A stretch of DNA of 64,000 nucleotides, taken from Maea johnstoni (Eukaryota > Annelida > Polychaeta > Spionida > Magelonidae). Below are positions 1 through 50,639 of this stretch, in pieces; position 1 is the stretch's first letter; each line of letters opens with the position of its first letter. Under the pieces are notes generated by a model. The model saw only the letters and a list, made by a program, of their open reading frames with translations, made no database searches and was not told where the DNA came from. Both the position numbers and the translations under genes were made by a program. The stretch spans positions 20,599,248-20,663,247 of the forward strand of contig OZ012694.1 of NCBI GenBank assembly GCA_963942565.1, read 5' to 3'.

Positions 1-193
1 TAAACACGTATTTAGTTATTCAGGTAAGGTATAATATCCATATACAATGTCATGGGAATTATACTGAGGTGAAAATAATTCAATTTTGCTCATGAAAATG
101 TCATTTCCAGAAATTCCTCACCAAAAATTTGGGTGTCCTGAAGGGTTAGGTGACCAAAATGACACCCAGACGTCCTGCTGGCTAAGACTATGA
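1..193. repeat. Right part of a hAT-like MITE (cut by window start)
   Basis: The block with caatgtcatgggaattata, ending in cctgctggctaagac, matches the MITE copies at 15481-16078 and 62763-63407. Its left end lies outside the window. From 194 to ~740 I see no gene or recognised repeat. Confidence 0.6.
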
Positions 194-969
194 TCAAAGG
201 TTCAAGGAGATATGCCAGCATGAATGGGTCAAAATCTGAGGTTTCTACAAGTTTCACAATTTTTTCTAAATATATTTAAGAGAGAAATGTCAATCAACAT
301 CCAATCAATGACACCACCTAAAATATTTTGTAAATTTATGCTTTATACTGAAATGATTTTCAAAAGTATCATAGGTACAGACGGGACTTGTCAATGAGAT
401 CTGCCGCACAGAGGAAATGCTTAGAAAAAATAGGCAGAGTAGGGGCGGATCGGTAGCGAGGTTGTGCAGGTAAGTGGAATGGGCAGAGGGCGTTTCATTG
501 GATGATATTTATAGGTAGAAGCTTGTGCGGCAAGTTTCTATTCTAAGCATGGTGGAATTGTATTGGATTTAAGGTCAATTGTACTTAGATTGGGTAGGGA
601 GTCAGGACTCGAAATTAGAATTTTATCCAGGGAGCCCAATTGCATCTTCTAAAGCTATATAGAGATGTTGTGTATAAAAACCAGTACATCTTCAGGCTCC
701 TTGCAGAAATTTGAGGGAGCCGCAGGAGAATTCAAGGGAGCCCTCGGCAGGGTGTTAGCCAGGATTTCAAAAATGCCTGTCCAAAACAACAACTCCCAAA
801 TTTCAGCCCGTCCAGATTTAGCTACTCATCTACTTCAAATCCTTATACCAACTACATTTAATAGTCTACTGTGTCAAAAAGGCAATTTACATTTTAGCTA
901 TGTCTTAAAAGATGGTTTGTTAGGAAAATCTTTGGTTATTACCCCGAAAAGTTCAAAATAGAAAATTCT

Positions 970-9975
<9,006 letters not shown>

Positions 9976-10060
9976 CTCTTTCAACGACAAGAAAGGTGCC
10001 AATAGTGAAAACTTAAGAAGTAAACACCCAAGATATCACTCCTCTGACACTGCCCCAAGT

Positions 10061-10093
10061 CCAAGATGGCGCCCCCTATAACGCGCATGCGCA
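10061..10093. promoter_or_regulatory. Probable CACUL1 promoter core with YY1-like and NRF1-like sites
   Basis: About 90 bp upstream of the CACUL1 ATG. CCAAGATGGCGCCCCCT (10061-10077) contains the YY1 core AAGATGGCG, and GCGCATGCGC (10083-10092) is the NRF1 palindrome. Both motifs are typical of TATA-less promoters of animal housekeeping genes. The TSS itself is not visible. Confidence 0.55.
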
Positions 10094-13000
10094 GAGGATT
10101 TACACGGCTTAGTTCAGAAATGAAAACGTGTCCGTTGTTATGATGAACGTACGTTTAAGGTAGAAAAATTGTTGAATTGTTCATACTGTCGAACAGATAT
10201 ACGGTAGGTTGTCTTTTGTTGAACCCACCGAATGATCGATTTTCTCTTACCGAATTGCGGTTAATTTAAGGACACCCGCAACTGTTTTGTCTGAAGATTC
10301 TTTTTTAAGGATTTGTTTGATATATGCACCAGGGGACGAAAATAATGAAAATGCCCGCCCCCCCACCCCCCGCAAAAAAAAAATCATTACGCCCAAGGAA
10401 CCATTTTGTCATACTTAATTTTCGCTGATTAATAGTGATTGTTGCCATACATACAATGTAACCAGTCATTGTAATTCAGCCAATATTGCGTGTATATAAT
10501 TTTGTTTATCATGAGTGTTCTTTTTTCCAAGGGTACAACCAGAGAGATATATAGGTAGCTAGGTATTGAAGTCACTGGTACAATGTGTTTTTTGGTAATG
10601 CCTATTTAAAATCGGACCGTCTTCACAATTATTTTTATAAACTTGAGTGTCAACAATACACATAGCTATTGCCACTTTTCGTCACCAAATTATTTTGAGC
10701 CTCGGATATATCTATTAAATGGATACAGGCACAATGCAACCTCAATAAACATAAATGCATTGTCATAAAATAATCAATAATAAGGGAATTTTCTAAAAAA
10801 AAAAGAATGTTAGAAATACAGAGAAATGCGCTCTGGCCGACTCATTATTATTGTCCATATATTTTTCATATCAAGAGACGCTGTGTGGGTGATTAACTAC
10901 TAAAATGACCGAAAAAAAATGAGCAAAACAGTTAACTGACAAGCATAAATAACACACCAATGTCTGGCCAGTACATTACATTTTTATGTGATCCTGTTTG
11001 TTCATGCTGTCTCCACTATTTAGTGGTACATGGAAGATGTGCGTGATTATCTGGTTGGCGTAACAAGGTAATAATATGTGGTATTTAATATAGAAATGAA
11101 CACAATAAATTATATTTATATTTTAAAGGAAATAGCATATTGACAACTCTTCAAAAGAAAGTGTAAAAAATCCACGTAAAAAATCCACATGTTCCTTTAA
11201 GGTAGCTTATGGGGTTGTTTCGATGAGAAATACATTGAGTATAACCACCCAGCTGGGAGTACGATGTAAGATGTCAAAAACTAAAAAAAAATTGGAATTT
11301 TCTTTGAACGGAATTCAGCTTATCATCATATAAACGAAAAAATCCTTCAGTGGCAAATGAATGCCTTTTAATTCGGAATTCTTATTGTTTTCCTGTAAAT
11401 TGAATTGATCTTTGTTTAAAAATAATTTCATTTCATTTCAAATAAAATCATATTTCGTAAAAGGAAATTAATTCAAATAAAGAAAATTCGTTTTTCTAAT
11501 TTCCCTTCAAAAGGAAATGCAATATACTATAAAGGAAATTAATTTTAGCTTATAGGGCTATTTTTGGACGCACTTTTCCTCAGAGCCTAGCTGCTTTTAT
11601 TTGGCCCATTAAGCCTATACAAATTATGCATTGTTTAAAAGTTATTTTACTCATAATCACCTACCGCACCACAAACGTTCCAGCAGGGCGTACGATATGA
11701 GGGGGAGGGGGTTCTGTTAAAACTGGAAAAACAACACTTGCACAGTGTTTTCAAACGGAGCTCCTTTTCACATTTAAGGACATAGGACCAGCAAATCTCA
11801 CAAATGTAGAGGTAAGGTCAAAACGGACAGAGAGGTATCCCATTTTCAATTTGATCCATTCTAAGTTTATATATTTTTTTCAGATCGGTTTCAGAAAGTG
11901 TGCATTTTTTCAACTTCTAGATTGCTTACCTTTTAAACTATGTTGAATCTTAAAAATTAAGATGCACCTCTTTCCAGTTTACTCTTAGCTATAAGATTGC
12001 CACATTTCAAGCAAATCACTTAATTAATAAAGTGGCCCTAAAGGCTCACATACATATCAGCTTATATGAAAGTAATACACTTCAAGAACAGGATGCTGCC
12101 CTTCTTTTTCTCTCAGTGATCCCACGAGGGGAGATTTTTCCATATTGCCATCATCCTGCGCAGCCCCTGGCAGCGGCCATGTTTTTTAATTGGGTGACAA
12201 TCTGCCCCTAGCTCTGTGCTTATCTAAGCTCCTTTGCTACCCAATAACACTGACATCAGCAGGGGGTGATGGCCCGGATTCAAAATGGCAGCGTCCTTAG
12301 CTCAGAGGAGGTGCTATTCACTAATAGCAATTTTAGATTTCTCTTTGTGTGGAGCTCTAGGGCTTCCCTGTTTATGACAGATGTTAAGCTATGTTCATTA
12401 ACTTTCATATTAACCTATGATTTGTTCTTCCCAAAGTTCCCCTTTAGCACTCGATACCCAAATTGCATTTTTTTGAAGATTTGGGTGCATTGATGTCATA
12501 GACGTCATATTTCGTCTGATTATGAAGAAAATGGTTTTATAGTGTTTTTCCATTTGTAAAATGGTCCTTTATTTACTTTAATTAGCCTATAAGTAGAGGT
12601 AAATATAAAGTATCCAATTCCATGCCTATAAACCACTTTGACGGAAAAGTGTTTTATTTACAGGAAAATCAGCGCATTTTCATTTGCAAGGGAATTAAAA
12701 GGATTACCTAAATAAGGTTCTCGCAGCTGATTTTTGCGGTACCCAATAGATTAGGACAATTTCCTCATGCGCTCGTGATCTACTGCAGCGCCATCTATTG
12801 TTGAGGAGTTCCCACTAAACATAGGAGGCAAGTTTGTAAACTTTTATGTTCCCAAGACATATATATGAGGATTTTTTATGGTAAACACATTGATACATAT
12901 TTTGAAAAGAGCACAGATGGGTGAGGGTGGATTAGACCTACTTATGGTATACGATTAGAATGCTGTTTTATTAGATTTTTGTTTGCTGATTTTTTAAAAT

Positions 13001-13637
13001 CAATATTTTTTCCCTTTTTCTCATGGATGGATGACTCAAAAAGAACACATGTCAACTATTTAAGTACTTAAGGCCACATTGGTTTAGAAGTTATATGATT
13101 GCCTATGATTAAAAGCAAGCTATATGTCCATATAAGATGCTTAGTATATACTAGTGTGTCCAAGTATGAAAGTCACTATCTGAGAAATACCCTGTTAAAT
13201 TAATTAATTAAAACTTAAATTGGCTTTAAAATGAACAACTTCATGTTAATGTTATAAAAATGATAACGCCTGTGACAGACTGACTGTAAGGAAAGGCAGA
13301 CCTTTGGGTAATCAATGGGCAATCTAAATGCCTCAACTGGCCAATTTGGCAATAAAATAGATGGCCTATAATATTCCAAGTCTTCAGCTCTGTATTTCCC
13401 AACAGCATGACCGTGATCTGGTGTAGGCTCTATCTCTATGACAGAGAACAAACTCGACCAAAATACAACTTGAAATACAAAAGGTTGAAACCATGACATT
13501 TAAGGGGGGGGGGGGGGGGGTCAAATATCTTTGTATATATTTGTTTATTATTGTCAACCTGAAGCACCACTGTTTGAAAACTCATTAGTTTTATGTTTTG
13601 AAGTAAACCAAGTTCAGTAAAGGATCAACAAGTCAAC
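10094..13637. other. Intergenic spacer between divergent CACUL1 and Tudor-MIF4G genes
   Basis: AT-rich, with no exon I can support firmly. Includes a C-rich run near 10360, a GC-richer patch at 12120-12310, a G run at ~13504-13520, and an exon-like minus-strand block at 13302-13435. The promoter of the plus-strand gene must lie here but no TATA or initiator is convincing. Confidence 0.5.
13302..13435 (-). other. Exon-like block of unknown gene
   Basis: On the minus strand a CATAG acceptor and AAG|GTCTGC donor bracket 44 codons reading IEPTPDHGHAVGKYRAEDLE then YYRPSILLPNWPVEAFRLP. Composition looks protein-like, but I do not recognise it and find no partner exons. Confidence 0.2.
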
Positions 13638-40964
<27,327 letters not shown>

Positions 40965-41012
40965 TCAGTCGGTAGATCCTGGGCATTGGCTATGTATCGT
41001 AGGGAAAGAATG

Positions 41013-41235
41013 CTCAACCCATTAATGCCTTAATGAGTTACTCAAGAAATTATTCTATGAATCTATGATATTTTTGGCAATTCTTTCCAAATTAAGAACA
41101 ATCTAACAAATATTTAATGAGATTATGTTCTATTCAACATTTCTCTTCAAATATTTCCAAACTATGCTTTCACCTGTAAGATTCCAACAAAATTATTAGG
41201 CTGCTTTTGGCTACTGTGAGCAATGATTGGTCAAC
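41013..41235. mobile_element. Family P2 MITE downstream of the Tudor gene
   Basis: tcaacccattaatgcc at the left and tgagcaatgattggtcaaccc at the right; diverged. A second relative, cccattcatgactg to gcccattcatggcat, follows to ~41500. This is where the 3' UTR of the gene may lie; no convincing polyadenylation signal was chosen. Confidence 0.5.
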
Positions 41236-41631
41236 CCATTCATGACTGTTGCGACCAAAGCTGCCTGACTATTTTGGTGATATGTCTCTAACAAAAGCAA
41301 TTTTGGGAAAGTATATCAAGGAGAACTAATAAATCAAAACTAAACTACTATTTTTCTTCAAATAGTTGTGTTATTACTGCTTAATTCCCAATTTATATTC
41401 AGTAGTAGTCTAGATCCATGTGACTAATGGTACGGATAATATTTATGTCATTCATGCCCATTCATGGCATTATCAGCCCAAAGCAGTCAGGCCTATTTTT
41501 ATGACCAAAACACCAGTGCAAAATTTCATAAATAGACATTTATTTAAAATATAACTTACAACTCTCATCTTCAAATTCATGCTTTATTAGAGTATGTATA
41601 TTTATAGCATCTAGACACTCTTGTTTAAGGG

Positions 41632-41633
<2 letters not shown>

Positions 41634-41695
<62 letters not shown>

Positions 41696-41696
41696 A
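41634..41696. repeat. (GA)n microsatellite ending in a G run
   Basis: About 24 GA units followed by nine or more G. Confidence 0.95.
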
Positions 41697-42145
41697 AGCC
41701 AGATTTTCTATTAACAATACTCCTGTTTGTTTGTTTTATTTATTTATTTTTTCATTGAGTAGTATTGTCAATGGGATTTTGCGAATCTCAAATTTACAAC
41801 AAGTCAAGGTGAAGCTCTTTGGTTTAATATATGTTATACGCTCTTAATGTATCAGAAAGTACTTGATACTTTCTCACAAATAATCTGTTTCATTTGAAAA
41901 TGATTGTCTTTGTTTGTTTTACTCTTGTCTATGTTTATATTGAGGTAATCATATATATGAGAAGTGTATTGTAGTAGGAATAGTAGGCAAGCCTCTTAAA
42001 GCTGACCTGCCTATCTAAAGTGTGTCCCACTGTAACTGGCAACCATTTTAATCCTGAGTAAGCTATACTACAAAAGAGGTATTCCCAGGTGTGCTATATA
42101 AGGCAAGACTTCCAGTGCCAGTGCATTTCCTCTCATTTGGTGGCC

Positions 42146-42395
42146 TCCTCTGATAGCTGTGTGGTCTAAGGCATTGCCACTGACTGCTAGATGTATTTTA
42201 CCCCTGCCCAAATTTAATTCACGGTCATGGCATGTCAGAAAGTTGCCTGTGACTTGGGGTTAGGCGGTGTTACTCGCCGGGTACTGTGGATTCCTCTACC
42301 GCTTACATCTGGCTAGTAACGATTTAGCCTATATATTTCAGAAAAAATGACGATGCTGACGATCAAAAAAATTCCAATTTGAGCTTTTGCGCTTT
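42146..42395 (+). mobile_element. SINE family S2
   Basis: Head atagctgtgtggtctaaggc, eroded B box, body acttggggttaggcggtg and ccgcttacatctggctag. Confidence 0.65.
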
Positions 42396-42789
42396 GTTGA
42401 AAAATACTGCTGAATGTATGAGAGAATGTAATGTTATTCTAGTCATTTCTTTTATTTTGCAATTTCAATTCAAAGAAGCTGAATATTTCAAATACTGCAA
42501 TTAAAGTATTTTCACAGAAAATACAATTTCATTTATTTATGATCATTCAGATTTCTTGCTCATGTCAGGCCAATAGGATACTGAGAGTAGGAGAAGGAAC
42601 ATGCAATTCTGACATCTTACAATGAAGCTTAGATGAAGAGGACCCACATGGATTGGTCACCACAGACCAATTGCCATACCTAATCTCACCCCAGTGTGAT
42701 GTCACTAGGAGACAGGTGAATGAGGGCTCTGGTATTAGTTTACATTTTATTCTATTTGTTCTTATTAAGAATCTGAATGATTCCTTTAA

Positions 42790-42952
42790 GAAATATCCTA
42801 CCATTCACATTGAAGTGAAAATTTTAAGAATCATTTGCTTAAAAGTGGCATTTCAAGAAATGTATCACAGAAAAACTGGGTGTCCTAATGTGGGAATTTT
42901 GATGTGTTGAGTGTCCAAGTGATACCCAGATGCCCTGTTGACTAAGACACTG
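42790..42952. mobile_element. hAT-like MITE, right part
   Basis: atttcaagaaatgtatcaca, ggtgtcc and the end gatgccctgttgactaagac match the 1-193 and 15481 copies. Left end not resolved. Confidence 0.45.
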
Positions 42953-43238
42953 GTCCAATCCCCTTCTACTACTCTCAGGTATGAAGGAAAATTGTATTTG
43001 AGGGTTGTAAAAATTATTGTAAGTGCAGGTTCACTTAAAGAGTACTTTAGCAAAAGTTAAGCAATTAATTTTCATCTTTGTCTGTGTTTTGTTATAAGTG
43101 ATCTACCGTGCTTCAACATGGTAAAATGAATATGATACCCTGTTATTTACTTTTTGTAATTTGATTTTTGAGAGTTCCAAGCTGTTTGTTATCTGTTAAA
43201 TGCAATCATTAATAGCAATACAGCCATAAAAAGCCTGA

Positions 43239-43376
43239 CCCTTCTATTGCTGAGGCTACTTTCATGCAAAACACAAGGATGCAAAGATTTTTGAAAACCG
43301 TCTAAACCCTGTCATGTTGGTATTCATTAGATCGTTCCCACTGAGTACTCTCAAATGAGTATCCATGTGCCAGGGT
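43239..43376. mobile_element. Family P1 MITE, truncated
   Basis: cccttctattgctgaggc to gtgccagggtt; right third missing. Confidence 0.55.
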
Positions 43377-43553
43377 TCTTTTACGGTACTTGATACCAGA
43401 AGGTAGATATTTTTGTTACCAGAGGAAATGTTAAGTTTCCTCAAAATTTTCTATTATCCCTGGAATCAAAAATGACTTATGTTTTACTATGTACTTGAAA
43501 TTGACATGTTTTTTGAAGTTCTTGGCCTAAAAAGTATCTAGGATCTGACATGA

Positions 43554-43975
43554 CCTATACTAGTCGTTATGATACCTGGCTCCCAAGTGTGAGCTCACAG
43601 ATTAAAATCTCCGCTGGATCCCCAAACGGGCTGCCCTGGTCGCTATATGAGTGTTCAGTGTTGTGGAAGGCTGTCTGTGGTTCTGCAACTAAAAGACCCC
43701 TTGGAACTACAGGTGAACTTGGATATGACAGACTCAATGGGACCAGGAAAACTGGTCCGTTGTATGCAAAATCCGTCGTATACATATGACAAATACTTGA
43801 TATGCATCGGACTGGGACCAAGCATATCGTCCGTCACATGCAAAAATCTGTCGTACAGTGGTCTGTCATATCCAAGTTTATCTGTATTTGTGAAGAGAAG
43901 GAAATTTCCAGGTTTCTATCTTGTTGCAATATGATATTAGCTGTTGAAAGCAACATAAAAACCCATTCCTTCCTT
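43554..43975 (+). mobile_element. SINE family S1 split by a MITE
   Basis: Head tagtcgttatgatacctggc and body gaccccttggaacta stop at 43709 and resume at 43885 (atttgtgaagagaagg to agctgttgaaagcaac). The intact arrangement is visible at 26594. Confidence 0.75.
43710..43884. mobile_element. Tc1/mariner-like MITE, TA duplication
   Basis: CAGGTGAACTTGGATATGAC ... GTCATATCCAAGTTTATCTG, flanked by TA. Inserted in the S1 SINE. Another copy at 59227-59441. Confidence 0.8.
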
Positions 43976-45119
43976 TTCTTTCTTCAAAGTTTGTATCCTG
44001 ATTTGTGGTTGTATAGAGATTGTGTGTACAAATGATGTCCATACCAGGCTGGCCTATGCATCAATGATGTAAGATTTAATCCCATTTTGTAAAATTACAT
44101 GTTCAGCCAAAAAATCAAAAAAGGAGTGAAGTTTAGTTGCTTTAACTTAATAATACCTTTAGCTCCATAAAATCCTCGCTATTTTGATAATATCTTTATG
44201 ACCAGAGCATCTTTCAGAAATAACTAGAATTTTTTTTCAAAGAGTTGCATCATTCTGAAAGATATTACCAAAATAGTCCCCTTTTTGCGGTAGGCTAGAG
44301 GCTTAAGCGGTTTCAATCCTCTTTGCTTTTCAAGATCTTTGCATTGTAGATTGAATACTGTATACAGTGTTAATTTTGCGTGTATAAGGTAATGCGCTCG
44401 ACATGCAGTTGCCTTTGATGCGCAGTTTAATTTTTGTGTGTTAAATGGCAAAATTACAAAAGTATTTTCAGAACACCTGAGCTGTTATTTCTGTTGGACC
44501 CATCTCTTTCTCAACTCCTGGGGGGGGATATCACAGCTCTAGAACTAAGTAACAAAGGAGTGACACATTGTACAAATCATTATATTGTACTAGAATTCTT
44601 TTATTTTTTGAATTTGTTTATTTACTTTTGTAACATAATTGGTGCTAGAAGAAGGTAGTCCTTTATATATGGTATCTACTTTCTTCGATACAAATAAACA
44701 TTGATCTCTTAAGTGACTGTTGTGCTGTTTTATCTGAAGTCAGTGGTTTTTAATGATTGGACGTTTGGCTGGTAATATACTGGTTTTCCAGCTATATTCC
44801 AGTTCTTGACAGGATTTCCTGCATCCCAATGGCTGATAACTATTGAGAGAGGTGACTCTTTGATCTTACCTACCACTACTGTATATAAGCCGGTATTTCT
44901 TACAGGCATTTAATTTTCGCTATGTTTGTGCTCCCAATGATAGCACCAAAATAACACCCTTCAAATAGATATCTATATAGTAATAAATATATAGTTTGAG
45001 ACTTTGAGTGCTTGGTTGCGTGAATTTAAAGTAGCACAAATACCCTGCAGCAGGGCTGTAAAGAGAAATTTTTAGCACTCTAAATTAAAGCCGTATACAG
45101 TATGTCATAATACAATGTC

Positions 45120-45345
45120 TGATGGCCGAGTGGGCTCAGGGGTTGCCATTGATTGCTTGCGCTTTCTCACTCGCTACTGCCAAGGCTGGAACTCTGCCAT
45201 GAGTATGTGAGAAAGTTACCAGTGACTATCGGTGGTGATTTCTCCTGGGTACTCTTTTTCCACTATCACTTCCAACTGGATAGGCATAAATTTGGCCTAA
45301 ATATGGCAGAGAAAGTGACAGTAATCAAAATTCCAAATTAAGAGT
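45120..45345 (+). mobile_element. SINE family S2
   Basis: Head gatggccgagtgggctcagg, body gagaaagttaccagtgac and taaatatggcagagaaag. Confidence 0.65.
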
Positions 45346-45542
45346 TGCTCTGACTCAAGTGGGACTTGGACTGTCCAAACCCTAGTAGTATAACATTTTT
45401 ACTAATATGGAGTATAAATGTCTTATGACTGCATTAAATATCTCTCAGAGATAATCCCATGTCATACCATGTTTACAGCGAATGCCCATGGCAGATGCAG
45501 CCCCTTAAAAAAGTTGGGGCCTGCAGAGTAGCCTGACTGCTT

Positions 45543-47885
45543 GTTGTCCCTTACCACTGCAGGGTCTTCCCCCATAGCTGAATTGTCTTATGCGTTGGAA
45601 CTGACTGCTAGCTGTCCCTTACCACTGCAGGGTCAACCCCTATAGTTGAATGGTCTAAGGCATTGCCACTGATTGCTTGCTGTCCCTTACCACTGCAGGG
45701 TCTTCCCCCATAGCTGAATTGTCTTAGGCATTGCAACTGATTGCTTGCTGTCTTTTACCACTGCAGGGTCTTTCCCCTTAGTTGTACGGTCAAAGGCATT
45801 GCAAGGGTCACTGCAGGGTCTTTCCCCATAGCTGACTGGTCAAAGGCATTGCCACTGTCTGCTCGCTGTCCCTTAACACTGCAGGGTCCTCCCCCATAGC
45901 TGAGTGGTCAAAGGCATTGCAAGGGTCACTGCAGGGTCCTCCCCCATAGCTGTGTGGTCAAACGCATTGCAACTGACTGCTTGCTGTCCCTTACCACTGC
46001 AGTCCTCCCCCATAGATGAGTGGTCAAAGGCATTGCCACTGACTGCTGTCCTTTACCACAGCAGGGTCCTCCCCAATAGCTGCATGGTCAAAGGCTTTGC
46101 CACTGACTGCTTGCTGCCCCTTACCACTGCAGGGTCCTTCCCTATAGCTGAATTGTCTTAGGCATTGCCACTGACTGCTTGCTGTCCCTTACCACTGCAG
46201 TGTCTTCCCCCATAGCTGAATTGTCTTAGGCATTGCAACTGATTGCTTGCTGTCCCTTACCACTGCAGGGTCTTCCCCCATAGCTGAATTGTCTTAGGCA
46301 TTGTCACTGACTGCTTGCTGTCCCTTACCACTGCAGGGTCATCCCCCATAGCTGAATTGTCTTAGGCATTGTCACTGACTGCTTGCTGTCCCTAACCACT
46401 GCAGGGTCTTCCCCCATAGCTGAAATGTCTTAGGCATTGCAACTGATTGCTTGCTGTCCCTTACCACTGCAGGGTCTTCCCCCATAGCTGAATTGTCTTA
46501 GGCATTGCAACTGATTTCTTGCTGTACCTTACCACTGCAGGGTCTTCCCCCATAGCTGAATTGTCTTAGGCATTGCCACTGACTGCTTGCTGTCCCTTAC
46601 CACTGCAGGGTCATCCCCCATAGCTGAATTGTCTTAGGCATTGCCACTGACTGCTTGCTGCCCCTTACCACTGCAGGGTCTTCCCCCATAGCTGAATTGT
46701 CTTAGGCATTGCAACTGATTGCTTGCTGTCCCTTACCACTGCAGGGTCTTCCCCGATAGCTTAATTGTCTTAGGCATTGCCACTGAGTGCTTGCTGTACC
46801 TTACCACTGCAGGGTCTTCCCCCATAGCTGAATTGTCTTAGGCATTGCCACTGACTGCTTGCTGTCCCTTACCAATGCAGGGTCTTCCCCCATAGCTGAG
46901 TGGTCTAAGGAATTGCCACTTATTGCTTGCTGTACCTTACCACTGCAGGGTCTTCCCCCATAGCTGAGCGGTCTAACACATTGCCACTGAGTGCTTGCTG
47001 TACCTTACCACTGCAGGGTCTTCCCCCATAGCTTAGTGGTCAAAGGCATTGCAACTGACTGCTTGCTGTACCTTACCACTGCAGGGTCTTCCCCCATAGC
47101 TGAGTGGTCAAAGGCGTTGCAACTGACTGCTTGCCGTACCTTGCCACTGCAGGGTCTTCCCCCATAGCTGAGTGGTCAAAGGCATTGCCACTGACTGCTT
47201 GCTGTACCTTACCACTGCAGGGTCTTCCCCCATAGCTGAGTGGTCAAAGGCATTGCCACTGACTGCTTGCTGTACCTTACCACTGCAGGGTCTTCCCCCA
47301 TAGCTGAATGGTCAAAGGCATTGCAACTGACTGCTTGCTGTACCTTACCACTGCAGGGTATGTCCCCATAGCTGAATGGTCTTAGGCTTTGCCACTGATT
47401 GCTCGCTGTCCCTTACCACTGCAGGGTCATCCCCCATAGCTGAGTGGTTTAACGCATTGCAACTGACTGCTTGCTGCCTTACCACTGCAGGGTCTTCCCC
47501 CATAGCTGAATGGTCTTAGGCTTTGCCACTGATTGCTCGCTGTCCCTTACCACTGCAGGGTCTTCCCCCTTAGCTGAGTGGTCAAAGGCATTGCAACTGA
47601 CTGCTTGCTGTACCTTACCACTGCAGGGTATGTACCCATAGCTGAATGGTCTTAGGCATTGTCTCTGACTGCTTGCTGTCCCTTACCACTGCAGGGTCAT
47701 CCCCCATAGCTGAGTGGTTTAACGCATTGCAACTGACTGCTTGCTGCCTTACCACTGCAGGGTCTTCCCCCTTAGCTGAGTGGTCAAAGGCATTGCAACT
47801 GACTGCTTGCTGTACCTTACCACTGCAGGGTATGTCCCCATAGCTGAATGGTCTTAGGCATTGCCACTGATTGCTCGCTGTCCCA
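45543..47885 (+). repeat. 68-bp satellite made from an S2 SINE head (~34 copies)
   Basis: Unit: tagctgaattgtcttaggca, ttgccactgactgcttgctg, tcccttaccactgcagggtc, ttccccca. It corresponds to the A-box half of the SINE, stopping just before the B box. At 47945-48080 the array passes into a SINE with gtgaccactccctaggtttg, B box and body, marking the source copy. Variation between units is moderate. Confidence 0.8.
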
Positions 47886-48094
47886 CTGCCATGCTGCAGT
47901 GGTTCAAGGCATTGATGCTGAGTATTTGCTATTCCTTACCACCCAAGGGTCTGCCACATTAGCTGAGTGGTATAAGGCATGGCCACTGACTGCTCACTGT
48001 GACCACTCCCTAGGTTTGAATCCCTTACAGGGCGTGTGCAAAAGTTACCAGTGACTTGGATTTACGCAGGAGTTATAGGTGTTTGGTACACACA

Positions 48095-48328
48095 TGTCAT
48101 TAGCAGTAAGGTATCTGCTAATGACAAGTGTGTACCAAGCAGCTTCAGATAAGCTATTAATAGACTAAAATGGCCACTTCCAGTACCTCCATTTCTTGTG
48201 TGTTAGGATGTGTTTAAACAGCACTATACTTCTTGTATGAAGGTTGGCATTGATGGGAACTTGGGTTTAAGTAGAGAATACTCCAAGAAACTATTTGGGC
48301 TATGTTTTATTCATGGTGTAATTGTCCT
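48095..48328. mobile_element. Foldback MITE, family F
   Basis: Right end catggtgtaattgtcct before TTAA; internal hairpin CATTAGCAGTAAGGTA / CTGCTAATGAC; gggtttaagtagagaata shared with 32499-32718. Confidence 0.65.
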
Positions 48329-48339
48329 TTAAGGATGGA

Positions 48340-49501
<1,162 letters not shown>

Positions 49502-50639
49502 TGTCTGGCTCAAGATTGGCTGGCCGTTTTTTCCTCTTTTTGTTACTAAAAGTTCGTGTTTGCCATCCAAACCTGGCTAACCGCTTAGGAGGACTGTGTG
49601 CTGTACCTATATAACCATTATCTGACTCAAGTGTTGATTTTGCTAATTAGGTTCCATTGTAATATTTGGCCATTGGAAAAAGTACTAATGTGCGCCATCT
49701 CGCGTGGAATTTTACAATGTGCAAAATGAGCAAAATCAACGTTTTTACGAGTTGAGAAAGAAAGTAGGTACATAGCCATAGCCCATAGGTACATAACACA
49801 GTCATCCTACGAAGTTTGCTAAGCTTGGGTCAGACCGACTATAGTCAGGAAGAAAATTCTGGGTAGGGGTATCTCTGAGTGAAGAAGCTGTAGTATGAAA
49901 AGAAAACTACTTCATGAGCTATTGTTAGATTTGCCTCTTCTCCGGCCACACAAAGAGAATAGTCTACTAGCCAAAAAGGTGAACCTTGCAATGTTGATTC
50001 CTGCATGGTTTTATGTTAGAAATGCAATATAGAGATCCTCAGGTGGTAGAAACTGCCGGATGCTAATCTCCAAGTGTTGGGCAATTTTTTTTATCACCCC
50101 TATAACCATATGGTATACTGAATCCCTCAGGTGGCCAAATTTGGTTAAAATATGGGGGTGGGGGTAAGACTTTTTATTATAACTTCAGTTATTTTGGGGC
50201 AATTTCAACAAATGAGGCATCTACATTTGCAACTTTTCATTCCGCAAATTTTAAGACCAGCCACCTTTTGATTGGTCAACTCTGAAAGGTCATTTAGGGT
50301 CAACAGAGGTCAAAAAGGTCACGAAGCTGAAAATCGGCTAACACCATTTGCATTTCCAAAGAAAGCAAATTTTTTCCCCAAAAATAAGTTGATATTTTTT
50401 TCAATAAAAATGCATTTCTTGGCAAAATGGACAGTAAGGAATCATATTTTAGGTTGAAATTTTTTTTAAATTCTATGGATAAAAAATTTGACGGCTTTAA
50501 AATATGACCATGTTGCTTGATATTGTGCTGGTTTAAGGCTCAGAAAACATTGTTATAGATGGTTATTCTGTAAGTAATACAAAAACTCTATACATGCTGT
50601 ATAAAAATGTGAAACATTTTGATCTGCTAATCGTTTATA

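Noticed and set aside
10000-10002. CACUL1 start at 10002
   Set aside because: The codon is TTG. The first in-frame ATG is at 9975, and no upstream in-frame ATG is present.
44693-44698. AATAAA as polyadenylation signal of the Tudor-MIF4G gene
   Set aside because: 3.7 kb beyond the stop, with two MITEs and SINEs between; too common a hexamer in AT-rich DNA to assign.
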